Of a stretch of DNA of 64,000 nt, positions 33,823-43,112 are shown piece by piece. The notes beneath the pieces are model-generated. The model was not told where the DNA came from, did no database searches, and saw only the letters and a list, made by a program, of their open reading frames with translations. The stretch's first letter is position 1. Every line of letters starts with the position of its first letter. Source of the DNA: Ostrinia nubilalis (Eukaryota; Arthropoda; Insecta; Lepidoptera; Crambidae). The position numbers and the translations under genes were made by a program. The stretch spans positions 5,456,001 through 5,520,000 of the forward strand of contig NC_087092.1 in NCBI RefSeq assembly GCF_963855985.1. The letters are read 5' to 3'.

Positions 33823-33967
33823 CGCCCGTATTCACAAACCTTACTATGAGGTCTCACAGTGCGCGTGGACGCACAGGGTGACACACGAACCATTCACAGA
33901 GCTCTATTCAACGCTGTGCGTTCGATTTGCTGCTTCACTTAAGCAAGCATCGTTTGTGAAACGGGCG
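33823..33967 (+). mobile_element. CGCCCGTATTCACAAA-family MITE, simple copy in array
   Basis: The left end CGCCCGTATTCACAAACCTT and the right end ATCGTTTGTGAAACGGGCG are inverted repeats, flanked by TAA. The interior has GAGCTCTATTCAACGCTGTG. Equivalent simple copies lie at about 34386-34531 and 34948-35093, and a solo copy at 38302-38431. Confidence 0.85.
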
Positions 33968-34038
33968 TAACCACCAAAACATGATGGCGATTTTTCTTGT
34001 TATTGTTAAGTTAGTCGCTCCAGCTAGATCTAGATTAA

Positions 34039-34317
34039 CGCCCGTATTCACAAACCTTACTATGAGGTCTCACAGTGCATGCACAGGGTGACACACGAAC
34101 CAGTCATAACGCCCGTATTCACAACCGATGCTTGCTTAAGTGAAGCAGCAAATCGAACACATAGCGTTGAATAGAGCTCTGTGATTGGTTCGTGTGTCAC
34201 CCTGTGCGTCCACGCGCACTGCGAGTCCTCATAGTAATGTTTGTGAATACGGGCATCATAGCTCTAATCAACGCTGTGCGTTCGATTAGCTGCTTCACTC
34301 GTTTGTGAATACGGGCG
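34039..34317 (+). mobile_element. CGCCCGTATTCACAAA-family MITE with a nested reverse copy
   Basis: The outer MITE is interrupted after GACACACGAACCAGTCA by a second, inverted member (about 34110-34255) that itself starts CGCCCGTATTCACAA and ends GTTTGTGAATACGGGC. The outer element resumes with AGCTCTAATCAACGCTGTGC. The same nested arrangement recurs at about 34603-34880 and 35165-35454, so the nesting predates amplification of the array. Confidence 0.85.
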
Positions 34318-35522
34318 TAACCACCGAAACATGATGGCGATTTGTTTCTTGTTATTGCTAAGTGGTCGCTTTCCAGCTAGATCTACGCCCGTATTCACAA
34401 ACATTACTATGAGGTCTCACAGTGCGCGTGGACGCACAGGGTGACACACGAACCATTTACAGAGCTCTATTCAACGCTGTGCGTTCGATTTGCTGCTTCA
34501 CTTAAGCAAGCATCGTTTGTGAATACGGGCGTAACCACCGAAACATGCTGGCGATTTGTTTCTTGTTATTGCTAAGTGGTCGTTCCAGCTAGATCTAGAT
34601 TACGTTCGTATTCACAAACCTTACTATGAGGTCTCACAGTGCATGCACAGGGTGACACACGAACCAATCATAACGCACGTATTCACAAACATGCTTGCTT
34701 AAGTGAAGCAGCAAATCAAACACACAGCTTTGAATAGAGCTCTGTGATTGGTTCGTGTGTCACCCTGTGCGTCCACACGTACTGCGAGTCCTCATAGTAA
34801 TGTTTGTGAATACGGGCGACAGAGCTCTAATCAACGCTGTGCGTTCGATTTGCTGCTTCACTCGTTTGTGAATACGGGCGTAACCACCGAAACATGATGG
34901 CGAGTGTTTCTTGTTATTACTAAGTGGTCGCTTTCCAGCTAGATCTACGCCCGTATTTCACAAACATTACTATGAGGTCTCACAGTGCGCGTGGACGCAC
35001 AGGGTGACACACGAACCATTCACAGAGCTCTATTCAACGCTGTGCGTTCGATTTGCTGCTTCACTTAAGCAAGCATCGTTTGTGAAACGGGCGTAACCAC
35101 CGAAACATGATGGCGATTTGTTTCTTGTTAATGCTAAGTGGTCGCTCCAGCTAGTTCTAGATTACGCCCGTATTCACAAACCTTACTATGAGGCCTCACA
35201 GTGCGCGTGGATGCACAGGGTGACACACGAACCAATCATAACGCACGTACCTATTCACAAACATGCTTGTTTTTAAGTGAAGCAGCAAATCAAACACACA
35301 GCTTTGAATAGAGCTCTGTGATTGGTTCGTGTGTCACCCTGTGCGTCCACGCGCACTGTGAGTCCTCATAGTAATGTTTGTGAATACGGGCGTCATAGCT
35401 CTAATCAACGCTGTGCGTTAGATTTGCTGCTTCACTCGTTTGTGAATACGGGCGTAACCACCGAAACATGATGGCGATTTGTTTCTTGTTATTGCTAAGT
35501 GGTCGCTTTCCAGCTAGGTTTA

Positions 35523-35679
35523 GAGTAGGTAGTTTTTCGTCGGCCGATAGTTTAGTCGGGCAGTTGATCAGTATGGGAGTGCGCACACTACGCAGATTCG
35601 ATTTGGCCGATTCTTCATACAATTTAAAATCGGGCACAACTATCGGCCAACTAAAAATCAACGGTGTGCGCCTACTCTA
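35523..35679 (+). mobile_element. TAGAGTAGG-family MITE in the last filled array unit
   Basis: GAGTAGGTAGTTTTTCGTCG at the left and GTGTGCGCCTACTC at the right share terminal GAGTAGG or its complement, with TA on both sides. It sits after CCAGCTAGG, the same place in the host segment where the other units carry the CGCCCG-family MITE. The relative at 24972-25140 is in the opposite orientation. Confidence 0.75.
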
Positions 35680-35973
35680 ACCACCGAAACGTGATGGCGA
35701 TTTGTTTCTTGTTATTGCTAAGTGGTCGCTTTCCAGCTAGGCTTAGATCAGATCTAGTCCACAGGGATCCAAGTTAGCTGCATCGATCGTGACCCTTGAC
35801 ATTCAATTCTAGTTCACGTCAGCTTTAACATGTTGCTGAGATTAGTTCTGGCTTTCTTGTATATTAACAAGGTGGATACTAATTTATTTAATAAACAAAA
35901 AGTTTTATAAAGCTGTAAAAAACAAATAGGCTTACCCCCTTTTTTTAAACATTTTGGCTTAACTCTCACTGTA

Positions 35974-36131
35974 AAGGCTAATTAAGCTGTAAGTAGGTAA
36001 CTTAATTTTAAGTAATCAAATTGCATGAAAATAGAATTTAGTAGCAATTTAATTTGCATGTTTACACAGAATTTGATCACTTAAAATGAAGTTAAAACTA
36101 CTTAATTACTTAATACGTGTAAATCAGCCTT
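35974..36131. mobile_element. MITE with AAGGCTAATT ends
   Basis: AAGGCTAATTAAGC at the left faces GTAAATCAGCCTT at the right. Inside, TTTTAAGTAATCAAATT faces AATTTGATCACTTAAAA. AT-rich, about 158 bp, non-coding. Confidence 0.65.
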
Positions 36132-36213
36132 ATAAAGCGCTGTAGAAAACTACCTAGTCACATTGTGTGTAATACTATGAAGGATACAGTGTGCTTACCA
36201 TGAGTTTACGTTA

Positions 36214-36347
36214 GGTGTGCTTGCTAACGACTACGCAAAAAAAACATTTTAATGTACGAAAGATTGTACAGCGCCCCTAGCGGCTACTTTCAAGAACTAA
36301 AATCTTCATAGATTTTTTTTTTTGACGTACTCACTAGCGAGCACACC
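36214..36347. mobile_element. Short TIR element with a 14-bp flanking repeat
   Basis: GGTGTGCTTGCTAACGACTA at the left mirrors GTACTCACTAGCGAGCACAC at the right. ATGAGTTTACGTTA lies directly on both sides (36200-36213 and 36348-36361). The duplication is much longer than the 2-3 bp seen for other MITEs here. GTGTGCTT also occurs just upstream (about 36189), so a local tandem duplication could contribute. Confidence 0.7.
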
Positions 36348-36618
36348 ATGAGTTTACGTTAAACACACAGATTTCAACGTTTCGAACAGCAAATGTATGG
36401 TTACTCTTCTTGTTACATGGTTAATATCTAAATAATCAGAGATAAAAACAGTACTGTACCAGGGTGTTTTCTTGATCAAAGCTTGTCGTAATGAACCATC
36501 TTCGTTTGATAGCAGCGCCTCATCAATCATCCGTTCATTACACCGACATCCATGGCATTCGAAACAGATAGGTACGAAGATAGTCTAACACATTAATCTC
36601 AAGAAAGCAACACAAGTC

Positions 36619-36767
36619 TTGCAACTCACGAAGGCGAGTGAGCTTTACTTGTGTGTGTGAGCTTTACATGCACATAACGATAGTGTAATATCTATCAAAA
36701 CTTGTAAAAACGAGCCACTACACAGTCATGTATCTAAAGCTCACTCGCCTTCGTGAATTATTGCAAC
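36619..36767. mobile_element. MITE with CGAAGGCGAGTGAGCTTTA arms
   Basis: TTGCAACTCACGAAGGCGAG at the left mirrors CTCGCCTTCGTGAATTATTG at the right, with AGCTTTA and TAAAGCT continuing the stem. A GTGAGCTTTAC direct repeat lies inside the left arm. About 149 bp, non-coding. Confidence 0.65.
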
Positions 36768-37024
36768 AACTACAAGTATAACTGAAATTGATAAGAGGTT
36801 CTTTTTGTGTTTTAATTACCTCTTATTATGTAGCAAGTTGATAGCTCTGCATTAAAAGAATTCATTCTATTAAATCGGAATATTCATTCCTTGCATAAAT
36901 TATTATCGTTTACCCGACTACATCGAAGTCAAAAGGGTTATGATTTTAGCAATTTATGTAGTAGTATAGTTGTATTTTAAGTTCCGCAGTTGCACCCAAA
37001 CATGTATTTACCTACCTATTTATT

Positions 37025-37120
37025 GTAAATCAAATCAAATCATTTATTTTGCAAAAATGGGTTTACATCAGTAGGTGTTACAATTTTGTAATGTTAATCA
37101 TTCTTATTAAATAATATCAA
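37025..37120 (-). mobile_element. LINE 3'-end fragment
   Basis: AAATCAAATCAAATCATTTA on the plus strand is, on the minus strand, an AATAAATGATTTGATTTG 3' tail typical of CR1-like or similar LINEs in Lepidoptera. The preceding minus-strand sequence is short and has no ORF. Confidence 0.5.
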
Positions 37121-38295
37121 GTTGATGCCATGGGTTGATGCATGAACGGATGGACGTCCAGTGGGATGACGGAACAAGGTCGCATCGATCGCTCCAGCCA
37201 TTGAGAAGACCCCACACGTGAGCGGTGGAATGCTGGGGACGTAGCCCCGGGTTTTATGCCTCTTTTATGCCTTATTGAGAAAGACTCTACGCCTTTTTAA
37301 CTGTTCTTATATTATGTTAAAGGCGTTTAAAATCATCAAGCCTGTCAAAATTTAGCTATTGGGAGATAGATTTTATTAAGATAAGCTACTACTCGTATCT
37401 GAAACTGTATTAGGAACCGATGATATCAGTCTTAAAACTAAAAACTTGATTTTTTGTTTGTTGAAAAATAAATTGTGAATAAAAACTACATTATTTGTGA
37501 GACTTAAAGACATAAAACTTCGCCGTACATATTTTAACAGCTTGAGTTGTCGAGCATGACTCAGATGCGAAGTCCTTTTAAAAGTTTTAGTTTTAATATT
37601 ACTATAAAATGGAGATTCAAGTGTTCATTTTATAAAAGAGTAATAAAAAATCAAGTCTTTCTTTTTAAGGTCTTTTGTATCATTAGTTTGAGACCCACTT
37701 ATTTAGTACGGGGCAAGAAAAAGTTATACGATTTATATGAGCCAGTGGTTTTGTATTGAAAAGGGTTATGTATTAGACGTTAGCTGAAGTTTGGGAAAAT
37801 TTTCGTTTTAGTTGCAATTTTTTGTAGATCACTGGCTGAAGCCGTATCTTTCTCCAGAAGCAGTCACTATGCAAGGAAAATCCGAGTGGGGATTACAATT
37901 GAAACTCGTTTCGCCTTCGGCCTCATTATCCATTAGTTACATTAATATTACACCTACAGTGTTACTGTAATTACTTATTAGTCGATTTTGTTTATAACAC
38001 ATTTTCACAAGTACATTAGAAGCCCTTAACTTGACACGAAACTCGACCATAAAGCCTAATCAAAGAAAAGTTCTAAACATCATAGTTATAAATAAAATCC
38101 GCCAGTGTTGCAAATGCCGGCTGCCGATCCAAAACGATGAATGAGCAAGGTCGCTGCATCGATCGCGCGACCCCTGACATTCAAGCGAGCTAGCTGTTCC
38201 GGGTTTTATAAGACCAATTACGTACTTTGCTCTGACGTAGGCAGATAGAGGTTGGAGGAGGAAGGTGGAAGAAAAGAGGAAAATGGTCTATTAGA
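37121..38295. other. Gap with two short local repeats
   Basis: GGTCGCATCGATCGCTCC (37171) and GGTCGCTGCATCGATCGCGC followed by GACCCCTGACATTCA (38151) belong to the local set described at 32990. No gene recognised; the frame at 37547-37759 has no motif. Confidence 0.45.
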
Positions 38296-38301
38296 GACTA
38301 A

Positions 38302-38431
38302 CGCCCGTATTCACAAACGCTTGCTTAATCGAACGCACAGCGTTGAATAGAGCTCTGTGATTGGTTCGCGTGGCACCCTGTGCGTCCACGCGCACTGTGA
38401 GACTTCATAGTAATGTTTTTGACTACGGGCG
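38302..38431 (-). mobile_element. Solo CGCCCGTATTCACAAA-family MITE
   Basis: CGCCCGTATTCACAAACGC at the left and TTTTTGACTACGGGCG at the right, flanked by TAA on both sides (38299-38301, 38432-38434). The interior (AGAGCTCTGTGATTGGTTCG) is in the orientation of the nested copies of the 33.8-35.5 kb array. This fixes the true element length (130 bp) and the TAA duplication. Confidence 0.85.
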
Positions 38432-38434
38432 TAA

Positions 38435-41010
38435 GTACCCAGCAGAACGGTTTACTTAAGGTTTAAGTTTAGAACCTTAATTTTGATTGTTCCTTGTCAT
38501 TATTTGTTTAGAGGATGTTTACCTTTGTGAAATACTTATAAAACACTTACAGGACAGATATGTATCATCCTAATAAACCTGTGCACATAAAACTAATGGA
38601 GTCTTCAAGTTTGCTCGTTTACTTTCTAAAAATACGAGTATCTATCAAAAACCGAAATCTGGTAGTTCAGCCAAAAAAAAATAATTCTGCAAAAAAATAA
38701 CTTTTAATGTTCGAGTTTCTATCAGTTCCTATGTAGTTTCCATCTCTCCGATAGCCGCATTCAGTTTCATACAGTCCATTCCGTACATGTTCTATATGAA
38801 TTACCTAAAGATATATTTATTCGAGTTAGTAAATTATTTCAGCCAGCAATTTATAGACTCTTATGGAGTTACAACACCTTTGTTAGTCTGAATTCTTCAT
38901 ATTAACATAATCATAATTCAACTTAATTTAAATAAGTCGAGATTAGAAGATTGATCTCGATATCAGGAAGATAAGTACCTATTCCTGGAAAGCATTTTCT
39001 TTGTAAAGATTTAATTACAACTTGCTTGTTATCTTCAGAGAACTCAATCAACTTTTTCTACGTATTGATAGATTACTCCGGGAAGAGAGAATGAAGTAAT
39101 TTGCTAACAATATTGAACGCAACGTAACAGCATTAAAATTTATTCCTGCAAATAACGGCAACGTTACAATAACTAGAATCGTTATTAAGTAAAACCTTTC
39201 TCATTTGATCAGCGAAGCAAAACCACCAGGAAATAGAACTATTACAGCAACATTGGAAAATAAATCTCAGACGTTTGCAATAAAAATAACTATCGTACGT
39301 ACGAGCTCATATAAAGCGAGATGCGAGTATCATCTGATGTTATGGAGGGAGCAGCCCTGGCGATGTAGGGCACGCACACAGCAATAAACATCACGCACTC
39401 ACACAGGCGCGGGTCGTCCTGCTACGCAGACGCTCGTAGATATTCGTAGCAAATCCCAGTAAGATAAGCCGCTTACGTTATTAATCATACACGTTTAAAG
39501 ACTCAAAGGATGTAGCTGAATACTCAGATTTCAAATTCTTCAAGCGTTTTGATAGGTATGAAATGCAATAAAATATTTTATGCCAATTTTATAAGACATA
39601 CATAAGAGTCTTTTAGTAGCAGCAGTTAGTCCTATTAGGTAAGCTAAATAAACAATTACATTGTTTTTTCATGCACATTTCAGAACCGTGGTTTTATAAT
39701 ACATTTATTTAGTTATGAAAAAGTAAAAATCAGAAATACAATTTAATGTTTCAACAAGATGTTTCCCTTCAAAATACTATTGTGTGCGTTAGAGGACTGA
39801 CACCTATGATCAAACAGTGCATTTTTTCTGTGTGTTAGTTGAATGTGGTGGGGTTGCTTGATATTCTTATCAAATTACCTGGCTTTTCTTCCTGTCCATG
39901 TAAGCAGCTACCTGACTTTGTAACGATGTACGTTTAGTCCTTACCCACATTACGCGGGTCCGGTATATTTGACTCTGCAGCTTAACGTCGCGATCCAGGG
40001 GTGTGTAACATTTTATAGCCAGCTTTTCCTGAAACTTTGCTCAAGGTTCTTCATATGGTTTAGGCAGGTTGTGATTAATTACGAGTTTTGGCTCCCCGGG
40101 AATTCCTTAACGAATTACGGATTCTGGCTGCTATGAGAATAATAAGTTTCGGGGCTTGAAATTACTTATGAGAGTTTTGACCTTTTGGTTCATTGTTAGT
40201 TCAAGGCAATTCTGTAGCTGTATTGTCTAAATTACGTACTTTACACTAAGGATTCGTTTTATTCGGCATAAGATTTACGTTTATAAAGACTAAGCGAAGT
40301 GATTATGAAGTTGAATTTACATCTACATACAAACACTACAGACCTTCCTTAAAGGCAAGTCTTGAGATATCTTACAGTAGGTATTTAGTAAAACTTACTT
40401 AACACCAGGTGCGATTGCGGTCAAATACCTGCCTTGTCTTGCATAAAAAAAACTTTCATAAAGATGTATTGTATTTATAAATGGTTTTTAATCACAATTA
40501 TAGGTGAGTTTATACTTCTTAGACAGCTTCTACCATCTCTAAAAATTCAGCATTTACCTGGCATTGTTATTTACCGGAGCAAATAAAATATCTAATCCAT
40601 TGTAGGTAGGTACAGATAGCCCATCAACCTTCACATTTTTGTTATTAATCAAAGCAAAATCGCTCTTATAACAACTACGTAAGATGCCTCAGTGTTAGCT
40701 TGATGTGACGTCATCTACCATAATCTCGCCAAGCCGGAGCTTACGAGATTAAGGATCTCTGCATTTAATTTTGTCTTGTCTTGCCTTACAAAGGTATGTA
40801 CTGCATTGAAGATATCATTGTTTACATTTGATCATTACCCGACCGCGCCAGAAGGAGGGTTATGTTTTTAAGGGCAAAATAAAGGTCATAAATAAACGTA
40901 TTCCAAGTCTTCCAGCATTGTTTTTGAGCCTTGAAAATTTTGTGCAGACACTGAAAATAAATGCGAGATGATTTATTAGGTAACTTCAAAACAAGTAAAT
41001 AAAGTCAAGC
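38435..41010. other. Long gap with minor repeat fragments
   Basis: Dispersed blocks near 40402-40465 (relative of 27992) and 40836-40870 (GCGCCAGAAGGAGGGTTATG, relative of 33653), and a decayed relative of the GCACATCAACC MITE at about 40620-40725. No gene recognised. Confidence 0.45.
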
Positions 41011-41015
41011 GCTTA

Positions 41016-41205
41016 TCTATACTAATATTATAAATGCGAAAGTAACTGAACCGATTTTGATGAAATTTGGCATAGAGATAGTTTGAGTCCCGGGAAAGGA
41101 CATAGGATAGTTTTTATCCCGGTTTTTGAAACAGGGACGCGCGCGATATAGTTTTTCTGTGACAGACAAAATTCGACGCGGGCGAAGCCGCGGGCGGAAA
41201 GCTAG
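41016..41205 (+). mobile_element. Complete non-autonomous Helitron, Lep1-like
   Basis: It starts TCTATACTAATATTATAAAT after an A and ends GGAAAGCTAG before a T, the canonical A-TC...CTAG-T Helitron boundaries. A GC-rich hairpin (GCGGGCGAAGCCGCGGGC) lies ~10 bp before the 3' end. The body contains GAACCGATTTTGATGAAATT. It is 190 bp, without Rep/helicase. The family name Lep1 is given from memory of the pattern. Confidence 0.85.
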
Positions 41206-41287
41206 TCATACTATACTTTTCTTTTGAAAAATCTTATTACAGTGTAATAGATGCCACAGTATTTAGCTTGAAGTGCCATCATCTATA

Positions 41288-42212
41288 CAGTCAGCGTGAA
41301 ATAATTCGTGACACCCAAATTGGTCAAAAATTTATAACAAAACAATCTTATTCCAATGAAGAATGTTCACTAATTTTGTTTTTTAGCTTTCTGTATTCTC
41401 TGTTAAAAATAAAAAATACACGTGAAAGAATTATTTCGATACGTCAATTAGTTTCCAAGATATTGAATTTCAAAAGTGCGGTCGGCGGCCGGCCCGCCAT
41501 TTTATGCGCGTGACGTCATATTACAGTGACTGGCTCATATTTGTATGGGTGGAATCTTGCAAGCTGAATTAAGACCCACTTCCAGGCAACCGATTAAGCT
41601 GAAATTTCGCAAACACATGTGATTTGGATGACCATGCAATATTATGATGACATGGAGCTGATCTGATGATGGAGATGGAAGGTGGCCATAGGAACTCTAT
41701 AATAAAACGACTTAAATCCATCGAGTTTGGGCTCGTTCGTTTTGTATTGATGAGTACTTTAATTCTATATAGTAATCAGGGTCTAATGATGGAGCTGGAA
41801 GGTAATTCGCAATAAAACGACACAATCGCATCAAGTTTGGGTTTGGTTCAATTTTAATTTCTATGATGGGTCTGGGTGTTAATATGTATAATAAGTTTGT
41901 ATTTACAAAAAAAAATGTATTTAAGTATGTTTATATCCGTTTTCTAGTGAGCGGACACTGTGAATGTACGTCACGCGGGGTCACGTGACCGTTGGCGGGA
42001 CTCAATATTTAAGCGAACTTTGAATGCCTATAAAATCATAACTACTGGGTATTTTTGAATAAAATAAAAACTAATGTATTTGTAAATGTAAAAGCCTAAC
42101 TGTAACATAGGTTTCAAGTGATTTTGCATACCTAGTAACATTCTCAATTGCACAAAAGTCGCGTCTAACTTATTGGCTACTTAGAGTGTCACGAATTATT
42201 TGAGGCTGACTG
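41288..42212. mobile_element. CAGTCAGC-family TIR element with internal repeats
   Basis: CAGTCAGCGTGAAATAATTC at the left mirrors GAATTATTTGAGGCTGACTG at the right, with TA on both sides (41286-41287, 42213-42214). GTGACACCCAAATTGGTCAA and TTATTGGCTACTTAGAGTGTC continue the arms. Inside is a two-copy repeat: GATGATGGAGATGGAAGG with AATAAAACGAC and ATCGAGTTTGGG, then TAATGATGGAGCTGGAAGG with the same sequels. No long ORF. TA and CAGT ends suggest Tc1/mariner-type mobilisation. Confidence 0.8.
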
Positions 42213-42373
42213 TACGTCCTAAACAATGCGTACCCTCCAGTTTAATATTCGTGGACATTGTCTAAGCTTGTCAAACCTCCGCTATGATCATTATCAAAGT
42301 TAGTTATTACAAAGACCCGTCTAAAACTTAACGACCACGGTTACGACTTTCTTTACTATAGAAAATAGAGTTA

Positions 42374-42486
42374 TAGATGAACCACGCTGAACTGTCCCAC
42401 CAAAGTCAATGACAGGGGGGCGCTACCATCGTTCAACTATATGGTTTCCAACATAGCTAAAATCTGAACCAGCGATCCGGTATTGC
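42374..42486 (+). mobile_element. TAGATGAAC-family MITE, left part only
   Basis: TAGATGAACCACGCTGAACT through AGCGATCCGGTATTG matches the left two thirds of the copy at 54963-55131. The match stops at about 42486, where the Jockey 5' region takes over. Confidence 0.75.
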
Positions 42487-43112
42487 TGCGCTCCGAGTTC
42501 CTCGAGCTTATCGCCTTCGCTCTGCGAGTCTTGTTTCTGTGGTGTTTTGTCACAATTACGTGGCTTGCCCGCGGCTGCGCTTGGGATACCTAACGGTGAT
42601 AACGAACAAGCGTAGTTAAACGCCTTTCTAAAGGCGGTTCGGTTCGATTGGGAGCGACCGACAGTGCCTTTTTCAAGGCGCTGAAATTTCCTGCCGCCGC
42701 CGGAATATTAGGCTGTGAACCTTGGCCTCCTGGAAGGCACGTTTGAGAGGGTGAGGCGTTCCTCCTCGCCCTTGAGACACTCGGTTTCACAGTCTTTTCA
42801 CTGCCGGGCGTGACCCCCCCTACCCCTCCCTACTTTCCATCCCTGAAGGAGCGTATCCCTGGTTGTTTTTGCGACCGGGGCCCTCCTGAAGGACTGCTAG
42901 GAGTAGGTACTCACCCTACGTCGCGGCGTTGCTACGTTGCGGCGTAGTTACATTGGTTAGGGCACACTTTTCCCACTCACCCCGCACGGTTTACACCGAC
43001 TGTGCGGGACTTACACACCGCTATAACCACCGAGTTTCTTGCCGGCTCTTCTCGGTGGTTGCGACTTGCGAACCGGCGTAGATTCACGCGTCGCGAAACT
43101 CAACTCCATGCC
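42487..43112 (+). promoter_or_regulatory. 5' UTR, presumed internal promoter region of the Jockey element
   Basis: GC-rich leader before ORF1 without a convincing ORF. LINEs of this type carry an internal promoter here; I see no specific box I can defend. An upstream in-frame GTG at 43002 is unlikely to be the start. Confidence 0.45.

Larger units (their letters stand above)
33756..35750 (+). repeat. Higher-order tandem array, alternating ~215- and ~350-bp units
   Basis: A ~65-bp host segment (CCACCGAAACATGATGGCGA through GTGGTCGCTTTCCAGCTAGA) starts at 33756, 33971, 34321, 34535, 34884, 35097, 35458 and 35681. Intervals are 215, 350, 214, 349, 213, 361 and 223. The short units hold one MITE with CGCCCGTATTCACAAA ends. 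The long units hold the same MITE carrying a second copy inserted inside it in reverse orientation. The period of the pair is ~565 bp and repeats three times. The seventh unit holds an unrelated MITE (35523-35679) and the eighth is the bare host segment. Confidence 0.9.

Noticed and set aside
33756..35750. CRISPR-like appearance (regularly spaced repeats)
   Set aside because: Repeats and intervals are hundreds of bases long, the 'spacers' are themselves repeated MITEs, and the context is eukaryotic.
36189..36361. Solo LTR or tandem duplication only
   Set aside because: The clear TIRs at 36214 and 36347 favour an inserted element, although a contribution from local duplication is not excluded.
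43002..43112. Extended N-terminus of Jockey ORF1
   Set aside because: The extension starts at GTG; the ATG at 43113 starts a sequence that looks like a normal gag N-terminus.
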